Position numbers and translations under genes: made by a program. This document shows, one piece after another, positions 51,230 through 59,652 of a stretch of DNA of 64,000 bases. This DNA comes from Lichenicoccus sp963693035. Lineage in GTDB: Bacteria > Pseudomonadota > Alphaproteobacteria > Acetobacterales > Acetobacteraceae. The notes beneath the pieces are model-generated. The model was not told the origin of the DNA. It searched no databases and was given only the letters and a program-made list of their open reading frames with translations. The stretch is taken from positions 417,444 through 481,443 of the forward strand of contig CAXMMQ010000008.1 in assembly GCA_963693035.2 (NCBI GenBank), read 5' to 3'. Positions within the stretch are counted from its first letter, which is position 1. Every line of letters begins with the position of its first letter.

Positions 51230-52162
51230 TCATTGCCGCATCAGTGCGCGCACATGCGCGACACTCGATGCGGCAAGCGCTGCGAGGTCGTAGCCGCCCT
51301 CCAGCAGCGAGACCAAGCGGCCGCCGCACTGCCGGTCGGCGAGTGCCATCAGCTCGTCGGTGATCCAGCGGAAATCATCCACCTCCAGGGTGAGCTGCGC
51401 CAGCGGGTCGGCGCGGTGCGCATCAAATCCCGCCGATATGATCAGCAACTGTGGCGAGAAGGCTTCGAGCGCGGGCAGGATGGATTTGCTCCAGCCGCGC
51501 CTGAACGACTGCGAGCCGGTGCCAGGCGGCATTGGCAGGTTCACCACATTGTTCGCAACGCCACGCTCGCTGGCGGCTCCGGTGCCCGGATAGCACGGCG
51601 ACTGGTGCGAGCTGGCAAAGAACATGCCTGGATCGTTCTGCAGTATCGCCTGCGTGCCGTTGCCGTGATGCACGTCGAAATCCGCAACCGCGATGCGCCG
51701 CAATCCCCAGCGCCCGCGCGCATGCAGGGCTGCGATCGCGGCGCTGCTGAACAGGCAGAACCCCATCGCGCGCGCCGCCTCGGCGTGATGTCCCGGCGGC
51801 CTGACGGCGGCAAAAGCGGCCGCGCAGCGTCCCTGCATCACCGCATCCACCGCGGCGCACGCAGCACCGGCCGCACGCAAGGCGGCGTCGATGCTGCCGG
51901 CGCCGACCAGTGTGTCCTCGTCGAGCTGCCGCGTCGCGGCGCCGACCGGGCGCATTGCCAGCAGTTGTCCGATATAGGCGGCCGGATGGGCGAGGGCGAG
52001 TTGTGCGACCGTCGCGAGCGGTGCCTCCTCGCGTTGCAGATCGGCAAAATCCTGATGGTCGAGGGCGTGCCAGACCGCGCGCAGCCGTTCCGGGCATTCC
52101 GGATGTCCGGAGCCGGGGTCGTGCGCGAGGCAGTCGCGGTGGGTGAACAGCCCGACCGGCAT
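51230..52162 (-). CDS. Histone deacetylase-like (AcuC/acetylpolyamine amidohydrolase) protein
   Basis: A 310-residue zinc amidohydrolase fold. VRPPGHHAEAARAMGFCLFS holds the paired His, IAVADFDVHHGNGTQAILQN the metal-binding Asp-x-His, ISAGFDAHRADPLAQLTL the second metal Asp, and SLLEGGYDLAALAASSVAHV the substrate-facing Gly-Gly-Tyr. It would remove acetyl or similar acyl groups from small amines or lysines. ATG 52162 overlaps the LarA stop (TGATG), so the two genes are co-expressed. Confidence 0.88.
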   Translation of the reverse strand: MPVGLFTHRDCLAHDPGSGHPECPERLRAVWHALDHQDFADLQREEAPLATVAQLALAHPAAYIGQLLAMRPVGAATRQLDEDTLVGAGSIDAALRAAGAACAAVDAVMQGRCAAAFAAVRPPGHHAEAARAMGFCLFSSAAIAALHARGRWGLRRIAVADFDVHHGNGTQAILQNDPGMFFASSHQSPCYPGTGAASERGVANNVVNLPMPPGTGSQSFRRGWSKSILPALEAFSPQLLIISAGFDAHRADPLAQLTLEVDDFRWITDELMALADRQCGGRLVSLLEGGYDLAALAASSVAHVRALMRQ

Positions 52163-53490
52163 CAGGCCGCGATCGGGCGATCTTGCGGTGTCGGACAGAC
52201 CGGAACCACGTAGGGGCCTTCGGGGATGAAGGCCACGTTCGGATCGCCGCTGCGCCGAATGCTGTCCGCGATGGCGGCCGCCACGTCGCCGATCAGTTCG
52301 ACACCGGTGATGCGGCGCTCCTCCGCATCGAGACCGGTGGTGTAGAGCGCCACCCGTCCCAGCCGCATCGGCTTGAGCTGCATCTCGGTCTGCCACTCGT
52401 CGATCTCGGCCAGCGACTTCGCCGTAAGCGTCGCCAGGAATTTCTCCATGCCCAGCTCGACCAGCCGTTCCTGCGCATGCCGGAACTCCTCAGAGCCGAA
52501 CCCTTCGGAACATTCAGAAACCATGATCAGCGTGCCGCCGGGTGCGAGGATATCGAGCGGCGTCACCATGCCCTTGACGGTCTGGTAGTATGTCTTGTCG
52601 AGCGGATAGCCGGCCGAGGAGGTAACCACGGTGTGAAAGCGGCGCTCGACCGGAACCCTGGTTGCACCGGTGACGAACTCGACCGCGGCGAGATGGCTCG
52701 CGATGATTTCGCCGAAGGTGACGCAGGCGAGCCCGCGATCCTCGTCGAGCACGGCGTTCAGCGCATAGATCTCGCCGATCCGGCGCACGATCTCGAGCTG
52801 TTCCTCGTGCAGCGGATTGCCGACCAGGTTGCACTGGATCGCAAGCGGATCCTCCATGAACCGTGCCGAATGGAACGTGCGTATGGTGGTGTGGTGCGCC
52901 ACCCCGGGCGCCACCACCTTGCGGCCACCCGACCAGCCGGCCATGAAATGCGGTTCGACCAGGCCGGTGGCGATGCGCAGGTCGGCCTCGATGAAGCGGC
53001 GGTCGATGACAATCGGAACGCCGCGACCCTCGGTGAGGCCTAGATCGACATGCGCCGCGTCGTCGCGCGCGAAATGATTCTCGACGCGCACATTCGCAAG
53101 CACCCAGTCGTCGCCGACCAGTTCGCGCAACTCGTCGCCCTCGTTCGGCCGATGCAGGCCGGTCGCGACCAGTACGTTGATCGCCTCGCGCGGAATGCCG
53201 CCCGCGATCATAATCTCGATCATCGGCCGCAGGAACAGGTGGTTCGGAACCGGCCGGGTGATGTCGCAGATCAGGATGCAGGCGCTGCCCCGTCCCTGCA
53301 CCAGCTCATGCAGCGTCGGACTGCCGACGGGGGCCGCGAAGGCGGCGCGAACGGCGGCGGCGGCATCCGGCAGCTTCGGCAGCGCGCGCTTGCGCACGAT
53401 TGTGGCGCGCGCACTGTCAGGCACGGCTACCTGCAGATGTCCGCGCCCGAACGACAGTCCGACCTGCTGCATGACCTGGCCCTGCCTCAT
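52162..53490 (-). CDS. LarA-family nickel-pincer racemase/epimerase
   Basis: About 442 residues matching LarA (lactate racemase superfamily). His in LVATGLHRPNEGDELRELVG, His in LVEPHFMAGWSGGRKVVAPG and the Lys of GGRK, to which the nickel-pincer cofactor attaches, are present, followed by GVAHHTTIRTFHSARF. Substrate may be lactate or another 2-hydroxyacid. The cofactor genes larB, larC and larE are not in the window. ATG 53490 follows a GAG-rich site; an upstream ATG would lie inside the operator at 53510-53523. Divergent from the dehydrogenase at 53564. Confidence 0.87.
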   Translation of the reverse strand: MRQGQVMQQVGLSFGRGHLQVAVPDSARATIVRKRALPKLPDAAAAVRAAFAAPVGSPTLHELVQGRGSACILICDITRPVPNHLFLRPMIEIMIAGGIPREAINVLVATGLHRPNEGDELRELVGDDWVLANVRVENHFARDDAAHVDLGLTEGRGVPIVIDRRFIEADLRIATGLVEPHFMAGWSGGRKVVAPGVAHHTTIRTFHSARFMEDPLAIQCNLVGNPLHEEQLEIVRRIGEIYALNAVLDEDRGLACVTFGEIIASHLAAVEFVTGATRVPVERRFHTVVTSSAGYPLDKTYYQTVKGMVTPLDILAPGGTLIMVSECSEGFGSEEFRHAQERLVELGMEKFLATLTAKSLAEIDEWQTEMQLKPMRLGRVALYTTGLDAEERRITGVELIGDVAAAIADSIRRSGDPNVAFIPEGPYVVPVCPTPQDRPIAA

Positions 53491-53509
53491 CGAGATTGCT
53501 CTTGGCGAG

Positions 53510-53523
53510 TTGTATGATAACAA
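53510..53523. promoter_or_regulatory. Candidate FadR/GntR operator between larA and the hydroxyacid dehydrogenase
   Basis: TTGTATGATAACAA has the TTGT-n6-ACAA symmetry of FadR-type GntR sites. Thirteen of these bases recur in front of the FAD-linked dehydrogenase (55675-55688). It lies 20 bases before larA and 40 before the divergent gene, so one bound dimer could control both. Confidence 0.68.
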
Positions 53524-53563
53524 GACAAAGCTGGATGTCCAGCGGGGTTACGGGGCGTTAGAT

Positions 53564-54463
53564 ATGGCAAATGGCAAGGTCGGTTTCATCGGCGTCGGGC
53601 TGATGGGACATGGAATGGCGAAGAATCTCGTCGAAAAGGGGTTCGCGCTGGTGGTGCTGCGCCACCGCCGCGCCGAGGCCGTCGAGGACCTCAAGACGCG
53701 CGGCGCCATCGAGGCCACCTCGCTGCGCGACATGGCGGAGCAGTGTGACCGCATCGTGCTGTGTGTGACCGGCACGCCGCAGGTCGAGGCGCTCGTGCTC
53801 GGGCCGGAAGGGCTTGCCTCGGCCGGGCGCGGGCTGCTGCTGATCGACTGCTCGACCTCGGAGCCGGAGAGCACCCGGCAGTTGGCGGCGAAGCTGGCGC
53901 CGCAATCCATTCGTATCGTCGACGCGCCGCTGTCGCGCAGCCCGCGCGAGGCCTGGGAAGGCACCCTCGACGTCATGGCCGGCGGAGCACCCGAGGATCT
54001 GGCCGAGGCGCTGCCGCTGCTGAACTGCTTTGCCCGCCGGGTGGTCGAGACCGGCGAGGTCGGTACCGGCCACACGCTCAAATTGCTGAACAACTCGGTC
54101 TCCCTCGGCTATGCCGCGATCTATGCCGAGGCGCTGATGCTCGGCGCCAAGTCAGGCATCACGCCGGAAATCATCCACAAGGTGCTGGCCGGTGGCCGCA
54201 TGGACTGCCCGTTCTTCCAGACCTTCTTCGAGCATGTGGTCGGCGGCAACCACGAGGCGCATCGCTTCACCATGCGCAACGCGCTCAAGGACATGACCTA
54301 CATGGCCAACGTCGCCGGCGCGCTGTCCGCCGCAAATCCGGTTGGCAGCGCGGTGCGCAATGCGCTGGCGCTCGCGGTCGGACGCGGCGACGGCGAGCGC
54401 TACCTGCCGCACCTCGCCGCCTCGATCGCGGAGGCGAACGGGGTGACGCTGCCTGGCGCCTGA
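53564..54463 (+). CDS. NAD-binding beta-hydroxyacid dehydrogenase
   Basis: A 299-residue enzyme of the 3-hydroxyisobutyrate / tartronate-semialdehyde reductase family. KVGFIGVGLMGHGMAKNLVE gives the dinucleotide motif, LIDCSTSEPESTRQLAAKLA the substrate-binding DCST block (usually D-x-ST), and VGTGHTLKLLNNSVSLGYAA contains the catalytic Lys in the G-x-G-x-x-x-K-x-x-N motif. It interconverts a beta-hydroxyacid and its semialdehyde. The first gene of a unit with the channel protein, 12 bases apart. Confidence 0.88.
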   Translation: MANGKVGFIGVGLMGHGMAKNLVEKGFALVVLRHRRAEAVEDLKTRGAIEATSLRDMAEQCDRIVLCVTGTPQVEALVLGPEGLASAGRGLLLIDCSTSEPESTRQLAAKLAPQSIRIVDAPLSRSPREAWEGTLDVMAGGAPEDLAEALPLLNCFARRVVETGEVGTGHTLKLLNNSVSLGYAAIYAEALMLGAKSGITPEIIHKVLAGGRMDCPFFQTFFEHVVGGNHEAHRFTMRNALKDMTYMANVAGALSAANPVGSAVRNALALAVGRGDGERYLPHLAASIAEANGVTLPGA

Positions 54464-54475
54464 GGGAAGCATCCG

Positions 54476-55639
54476 ATGACCCGGCTCGCGGTCGCGCTGC
54501 TGGCGCTGGTCCTGCTAGCCGTCGTGCTGCAGGACGCCTTCGAGGTGATGTTGCTGCCGCGCCGGGTGTACCGGCGCATCCGCCTGGTGCGCTACTATTT
54601 CAGGGGCGGCTGGGCGATCTGGTCCTGGATGGCCGGACGCATGCAGGCCGGGATCCGCCGCGAGCATGTCCTGAGCGTGTTCGGGCCGCTCTCGATGGTG
54701 ATGCTGTTCGCGCTCTGGGCGATCGCCCTGATCACCGGGCTTGGGATGCTGGAATGGGTGCTGCAGACGCCCGGCGCCACCGGCCACTCCGCCCTGTCCG
54801 AACAGATCTACATGAGCGGGGTCACCTTCTTCACCCTGGGCTATGGCGACGTGGTGCCGCACAGCGCCGCCGCCCGCGCCCTGAGCGTCGCCGAGGCCGG
54901 CAGCGGCATCGGCTTCATCGCCGTGGTGATCGGCTACCTGCCGGTGCTGTACCAGCTGTTCTCGCGGCGGGAGGCGCACGTGATCCGGCTCGACGGGCGC
55001 GCGGGCTCGCCGCCGACTGCCGTTACCATGCTCATCCGGCACGCCGAGGGCCGTGGGCTGGACAAGCTCGACGACCTGCTGAGCGATTGGGAGGTCTGGG
55101 CGTCGGAGCTGCTGGAGAGCCACCTCTCCTACCCGATGCTGGTCTATTACCGGTCGCAGCACGACAACCAGTCCTGGCTGGCGGCCCTCACCGCGGTCAT
55201 GGATACCTGTGCGCTGATCCTGGTGGGCCTCGACGAGATGCCGCCGCTGCAGGCCCGCATGACCTTCACCATGGCGCGCCAGGTGGTCGTCGAGATGGCA
55301 GAGACCCTCCGGGTGGCGCCGACCCCCTTCGAGGGCTTCGACCGGCTGCCGCGGGAAGGCTATGCCCGGCTGGAGGGACTGCTCATCGGCAGCGGTCTGA
55401 ACTGGACCCACGATGCCGAAGGGGTCCGGACCCTCGCCGACCTGCGCGCGACCTACGAACCGCTGCTGGCGGGGCTCGCCTCGAGGCTGCTGCTGCCGCT
55501 GCCCGGCTGGATGGCGGCGGACGACGCGGCGGACCACTGGCAGGACGGGCATCATGGCCTCATCACCAGCCGGCTGATCGAGCAGTTGTCCGACCGCAAC
55601 GAGGCGCCGCCGACGCCGCTGCGGACCGACGGTCGCTGA
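54476..55639 (+). CDS. Two-TM potassium channel with a large cytosolic domain
   Basis: 387 residues. TM segments are LAVALLALVLLAVVLQDAFE at the N-terminus, FGPLSMVMLFALWAIALITG, and the pore-following helix GSGIGFIAVVIGYLPVLYQL. Between the last two lies the pore loop MSGVTFFTLGYGDVVPHSAA with the K+ selectivity sequence TLGYGD. The cytosolic part (about residues 165-387) is helical and not an RCK domain that I recognise. It lies between two metabolic genes of the 2-hydroxyacid cluster, which is unexpected for a channel. Confidence 0.85.
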   Translation: MTRLAVALLALVLLAVVLQDAFEVMLLPRRVYRRIRLVRYYFRGGWAIWSWMAGRMQAGIRREHVLSVFGPLSMVMLFALWAIALITGLGMLEWVLQTPGATGHSALSEQIYMSGVTFFTLGYGDVVPHSAAARALSVAEAGSGIGFIAVVIGYLPVLYQLFSRREAHVIRLDGRAGSPPTAVTMLIRHAEGRGLDKLDDLLSDWEVWASELLESHLSYPMLVYYRSQHDNQSWLAALTAVMDTCALILVGLDEMPPLQARMTFTMARQVVVEMAETLRVAPTPFEGFDRLPREGYARLEGLLIGSGLNWTHDAEGVRTLADLRATYEPLLAGLASRLLLPLPGWMAADDAADHWQDGHHGLITSRLIEQLSDRNEAPPTPLRTDGR

Positions 55640-55674
55640 ACGCCGCAGCCGGCCGGCTTGATCTCCCGGCCAGG

Positions 55675-55688
55675 TTGTATGATAACAT
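55675..55688. promoter_or_regulatory. Second copy of the candidate FadR/GntR operator
   Basis: TTGTATGATAACAT, identical in 13 of 14 bases to 53510-53523, lies 34 bases before the FAD-linked dehydrogenase gene, in the only gap of this transcription unit. Confidence 0.68.
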
Positions 55689-55721
55689 GACCCAAACTGT
55701 TCAACTGCTGCGGATCGCCCC

Positions 55722-57176
55722 ATGAACGTCACCACCTCGCCTGCACGGAGCGGCCGCCCGGCGGTCGCCGCCCTCGCCGCGTTGCTGCCCGAGGGCACGG
55801 TGCTGACCGATCCGGCCGACCTCGAGGGCTACAGCCGGGACTGGTCCGGCGACCATCACGGCACTCCGCTCGCGGTGGCGCGCCCGGCCAGCGCGCGGGA
55901 GGTCTCGACCATCCTGCAGCATTGCAGCCGGCACCGTATTCCGCTGGTGCCGCAGGGCGGGCTAACCGGGCTGGTCGGCGCGGCAGTGCCGGAGGATCGC
56001 GTCGAGCTGGTGCTGAGCCTGGAGCGCATGCGCGCGGTGCGGCTGGTATCGCCCATCGACTTCACCATGATCGTCGAGGCCGGCTGCGTGCTGGAGGACG
56101 CCAAGCGCGCCGCCGAGGCCCAGGACTGCATCCTGCCGATCACCTTTGGCGCCGAGGGAAGCTGCCGAATCGGTGGCAATGTCTCGACTAATGCCGGCGG
56201 CTTCAACGTCCTGCATTACGGCATGACACGCGACCTGGTGCTCGGGCTCGAGGTGGTGCTGGCCGATGGCCGGATCTGGAACGGGTTGAAACGCCTGCGC
56301 AAGGATAATCGCGGCACCGACCTCAAGCAGCTCTTCATCGGCAGCGAGGGCACGCTGGGCGTCGTCACCGCCGCCGCTTTGAAGCTGTTTCCGAAGCCCG
56401 AGCAGGTCGAGACCGCCCTGGTCGGCCTCAATTGCATCGACGACGCGATGGCGCTGTATGCGCACATGCGGCGCAAGACCAGCGACCTGGTCACCGCCTT
56501 CGAGCTGCTGCTGCGCGAGTGCCTCGATGTCTCGTTCCGCGACGATCCGACGCTCGCCGATCCGCTCGCGGACCGCTACCCGGTCTATGTGCTGATCGAG
56601 CTGTCCGCCGGCAGCGGCTTCGACCTGCGCGCGGTGCTGGAAAACGCCCTGGTGAGCGCCGAGGCCTGGGTGATGGACGCAGCCCTCGCCGCCAGCCAGG
56701 CGCAGGCGCTCCGGCTTTGGCGGCTGCGCGAGACCATGGTGGAGACGCAGGGCCGTGGCGAACCCTACCTGCGCACCGACGTCTCGTTGCCGATCTCGGA
56801 AATCCCGGCCTTCCTCGCCGAGGTGCTGCCGCATCTGGCTAGGCTGTTCCCGGACAGCCAGGCGCTGACCTACGGCCATGTCGGCGACGGCAACATCCAC
56901 CTCAACGTGGTGCCCCCGCGCGGTATGCGACACGAGGCCCGTGCCGCGCTGATCCACGACGCGCAGGAGGCGATCTTCGACGTGCTCGACCGCTATGCCG
57001 GCAGCATCAGCGCCGAGCACGGCATCGGGCGCGCCAAGCAGGCGGCGTTCCTGAAGCGGATCGACCCGGTGTCGCGGGCGCTGGCCGAGGGGCTCAAGCA
57101 CACGCTGGATCCGGACGGCATCCTCAGCATGGGCCGCATTTTCCCCGGACCCATGCCGCGCGCATCCGGGCCGTGA
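55722..57176 (+). CDS. FAD-linked D-2-hydroxyacid dehydrogenase (GlcD/D-LDH type)
   Basis: A 484-residue flavoprotein of the FAD_binding_4 / FAD-oxidase_C family. The FAD-binding part has IPLVPQGGLTGLVGAAVPED, ILPITFGAEGSCRIGGNVST and NAGGFNVLHYGMTRDLVLGL. The C-terminal part has ALTYGHVGDGNIHLNVVPPR with metal-binding His residues, and SISAEHGIGRAKQAAFLKRI. Such enzymes oxidise D-lactate, glycolate or D-2-hydroxyglutarate and pass electrons to quinone or flavoprotein. With a LarA-type racemase nearby, D-lactate or a related acid is plausible. It overlaps the GntR gene by four bases. Confidence 0.9.
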   Translation: MNVTTSPARSGRPAVAALAALLPEGTVLTDPADLEGYSRDWSGDHHGTPLAVARPASAREVSTILQHCSRHRIPLVPQGGLTGLVGAAVPEDRVELVLSLERMRAVRLVSPIDFTMIVEAGCVLEDAKRAAEAQDCILPITFGAEGSCRIGGNVSTNAGGFNVLHYGMTRDLVLGLEVVLADGRIWNGLKRLRKDNRGTDLKQLFIGSEGTLGVVTAAALKLFPKPEQVETALVGLNCIDDAMALYAHMRRKTSDLVTAFELLLRECLDVSFRDDPTLADPLADRYPVYVLIELSAGSGFDLRAVLENALVSAEAWVMDAALAASQAQALRLWRLRETMVETQGRGEPYLRTDVSLPISEIPAFLAEVLPHLARLFPDSQALTYGHVGDGNIHLNVVPPRGMRHEARAALIHDAQEAIFDVLDRYAGSISAEHGIGRAKQAAFLKRIDPVSRALAEGLKHTLDPDGILSMGRIFPGPMPRASGP

Positions 57177-57934
57177 CACTCAGGCTCGACCGGCTGAGCC
57201 GCGGGCCGCACCTGCCGGCGCTGGTGGCAAGCTCGATCTCGCGCGAGATCGCCGAAGGCAGGCTGCGCCCCGGCGACCGGCTGCCGACCGAGCAGGCGCT
57301 CGCTTCCACCTTCGGGGTGTCGCGCAACGTGGTGCGCGAGGCGATCGCGCGGCTGCGCTTCGAGGGCCTGGTCTGGTCGCAGCAGGGCCGTGGCGCCTTC
57401 GTCAGCGAGACGAAGCCGGTCGTGCTGCGCCTCGAGCCGTCGGACGGGCACGCCGCCGGATTGTTCGCCAGCCTGTTCGACCTGCGTGACATGCTGGAAG
57501 TGCCGGCCGCGGCACAGGCGGCGAGCCTGCGCGCCGAAGCCGAGCTGGACCGGATGCGCGACGCACGCGACGCCATGCTGGAGGCGCCCTATGGCAGCAT
57601 CGCATGGCTCGAGGGCGATCTCGACTTCCACCGCGCCATCGCGGCGGCCACGCGCAATCCCTATTTGCAACAGATCATCGGCTTCACCGGCGAGCGCGTG
57701 CGCGAGAGCATGCTCGCGGCCGGCAACCGGTCGCGGTCGGACGACATGGCGCAGGCCACTCTGGGCGAGCATGGGCGCATCCTCGATGCGGTGGCCGAAG
57801 GCGATCCAGACGCTGCGGCAGCGGCGATGCGCCTGCATCTGGCCGGCGCCAGGCAGCGCCTCGGCCTGGCTGCATCGGGTGGTGCGGCATCTTCGAGATC
57901 GGGCCGATCGAGAACAGCGAGGGCGGCATCATGA
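57173..57934 (+). CDS. FadR-subfamily GntR transcriptional regulator (first)
   Basis: 253 residues. The winged HTH is SSISREIAEGRLRPGDRLPT, EQALASTFGVSRNVVREAIA and LRFEGLVWSQQGRGAFVSET. The FCD ligand domain includes LFDLRDMLEVPAAAQAASLR, GDLDFHRAIAAATRNPYLQQ and EHGRILDAVAEGDPDAAAAA with metal-binding Asp/His positions. It probably binds the TTGTATGATAACA sites in front of the cluster and responds to a hydroxyacid or sugar acid. Overlaps its neighbours on both sides by four bases. Confidence 0.9.
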   Translation: MTLRLDRLSRGPHLPALVASSISREIAEGRLRPGDRLPTEQALASTFGVSRNVVREAIARLRFEGLVWSQQGRGAFVSETKPVVLRLEPSDGHAAGLFASLFDLRDMLEVPAAAQAASLRAEAELDRMRDARDAMLEAPYGSIAWLEGDLDFHRAIAAATRNPYLQQIIGFTGERVRESMLAAGNRSRSDDMAQATLGEHGRILDAVAEGDPDAAAAAMRLHLAGARQRLGLAASGGAASSRSGRSRTARAAS

Positions 57935-58674
57935 CGGGACGTCTTACCGGGCGCACGGCGATCATCACGGCAGCAGGCCAGGGCATCGGCCGGGCGGCAG
58001 CCCTCGCCTGCGCACGTGAAGGCGCGCAGGTGGTCGCCACCGATATCGACGAGAGCAAACTCGGCACGCTGCGCGACGTCGCAGGGATCAACCCGCGCCG
58101 GCTCGACGTGCTGAACGCCGATGCGATCGGGAGCTTTGCAGGGTCCGTGCAGGCCGCGGATATCCTGTTCAACTGCGCGGGCTTTGTGCATGCCGGCACC
58201 ATCCTGGAATGCGACGACGACGCGTTCGACTTCTCCTTTGCGCTGAACGTAAAGGCGATGTACCGAATGATCCGCGCCATCCTGCCCGGCATGCTCAAGC
58301 GCCGGCGCGGCTCGATCATCAACATGGCGTCGGTGGCGTCGAGCGTGATCGCGGTGCCGAACCGCTTCGTCTATGGCGCCAGCAAGGCGGCGGTGATCGG
58401 CCTGACCAAGTCGGTGGCGCTCGACTACGTGACGCACGGCATACGCGCCAACGCGATCTGCCCTGGCACCGTCGACAGCCCGTCCTTGCAGGACCGCATG
58501 CGGGCCCAGGGCGATTACGAGACGGCGCGCGCGCGTTTCCTCGCCCGCCAGCCGATGGGACGGCTCGGCACGCCGGAGGAGATCGGCGAGCTGGTGGTGT
58601 TCCTGGCCAGCGACGAGAGCGCGTTCATGACCGGCAACGCAATAACCGTAGACGGCGGCTGGTCCAACGCCTGA
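57931..58674 (+). CDS. SDR oxidoreductase, 2-keto-3-deoxy-sugar-acid dehydrogenase-like
   Basis: A 247-residue classical SDR: TAIITAAGQGIGRAAALACA, ADILFNCAGFVHAG, MASVASSVIAVPNRFVYGAS followed by KAAVIGLTKSVALDY for the Ser/Tyr/Lys site, and ICPGTVDSPSLQDRM. The TAAGQGIG start and the NxxGF-VHxGT pattern resemble 2-keto-3-deoxy-L-fuconate/rhamnonate 4-dehydrogenases. With the FAH-family hydrolase downstream it would make and then cleave a 2,4-diketo acid. The assignment rests on family resemblance plus this neighbour. Confidence 0.8.
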   Translation: MTGRLTGRTAIITAAGQGIGRAAALACAREGAQVVATDIDESKLGTLRDVAGINPRRLDVLNADAIGSFAGSVQAADILFNCAGFVHAGTILECDDDAFDFSFALNVKAMYRMIRAILPGMLKRRRGSIINMASVASSVIAVPNRFVYGASKAAVIGLTKSVALDYVTHGIRANAICPGTVDSPSLQDRMRAQGDYETARARFLARQPMGRLGTPEEIGELVVFLASDESAFMTGNAITVDGGWSNA

Positions 58675-58803
58675 TACGATCCGGGAGCGCCATGCCGGTC
58701 ATCCCCCTCTTTCAAGAAACGGGCGGCGCCAAGAGGCGCCTCTGACACAGCCTGGCGCACTGCCGAACCGTCTCTGCCCTCAAAGGATCAAGGGAAGATC
58801 AAG

Positions 58804-59652
58804 ATGAAATTGCTTCGTTTTGGCCCGCGTGGGCAGGAAAAGCCCGGGCTGCTGGATGTTGACGGCCGGATTCGCGACATCTCCGCGCACGTCCATGATG
58901 TTGCCGGCTCCGTGCTGGAACCGACGACTTTGCAGCGCATCGCGGCGCTCGATCCGGGTTCCTTGCCGCTGGTCGATGGAAATCCTCGGATCGGACCGTG
59001 TGTCGGGCGGGTCGGGAAATTCATCTGTATCGGCCTGAACTATGCTGATCATGCAGCCGAGACCGGTGCGCAGATCCCCGGCGAGCCCATCATCTTCATG
59101 AAGGCGACCAGTGCCATCACCGGGCCGAACGATGCGGTGATCATTCCGCGGAATTCGGAAAAGACCGACTGGGAGGTCGAGCTCGGCGTGGTGATCGGCA
59201 CCGAGGCACGCTACGTCTCCGAGGACGAAGCGCTCTCGCATGTCGCCGGCTATTGCCTGGTCAATGATGTTTCGGAGCGGGCGTTCCAGACCGAGCGCGG
59301 CGGGCAATGGACCAAGGGCAAGTCCGCCGACAGCTTCGGCCCGATCGGGCCGTGGCTGGTGACGCGCGACGAGGTCGCCGATCCGCAATCGCTGGCGATG
59401 TGGCTCAGCGTCGACGGCGTGAAGCGCCAGGACGGCTCGACGAAGACGATGATCTTCGGGGTCAGGACGCTGGTGTCTTACCTGTCGCAGTTCATGAGCC
59501 TGCAGCCGGGCGACGTCATCTCGACCGGCACGCCGCCCGGTGTCGGGATGGGGATCAAGCCGGCTGCGGTCTATCTCCGCCCCGGGCAGACCATCCGCCT
59601 CGGGATCGAGGGGCTGGGTGAGCAGACCCAGGTCACCGAAGCCGCCACCTGA
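58804..59652 (+). CDS. Fumarylacetoacetate hydrolase family protein, diketo-deoxy-sugar-acid hydrolase-like
   Basis: A 282-residue FAH-fold enzyme. FICIGLNYADHAAETGAQIP, IIFMKATSAITGPNDAVIIP, KTDWEVELGVVIGTEARYVS (metal-binding Glu pair), GYCLVNDVSERAFQTERGGQ, KSADSFGPIGPWLVT and DVISTGTPPGVGMGIKP are family blocks. This subgroup includes L-2,4-diketo-3-deoxyrhamnonate and -fuconate hydrolases, which release pyruvate and a 2-hydroxyacid or related product. An AAGGATC ribosome-binding region precedes the ATG. The stop overlaps the next regulator gene (TGATG). Confidence 0.85.
   Translation: MKLLRFGPRGQEKPGLLDVDGRIRDISAHVHDVAGSVLEPTTLQRIAALDPGSLPLVDGNPRIGPCVGRVGKFICIGLNYADHAAETGAQIPGEPIIFMKATSAITGPNDAVIIPRNSEKTDWEVELGVVIGTEARYVSEDEALSHVAGYCLVNDVSERAFQTERGGQWTKGKSADSFGPIGPWLVTRDEVADPQSLAMWLSVDGVKRQDGSTKTMIFGVRTLVSYLSQFMSLQPGDVISTGTPPGVGMGIKPAAVYLRPGQTIRLGIEGLGEQTQVTEAAT

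Noticed and set aside
54476..55639. Ion channel called as a ligand-gated RCK channel
   Set aside because: The cytosolic part lacks a GxGxxG Rossmann start, so an RCK/TrkA-N domain is not supported.
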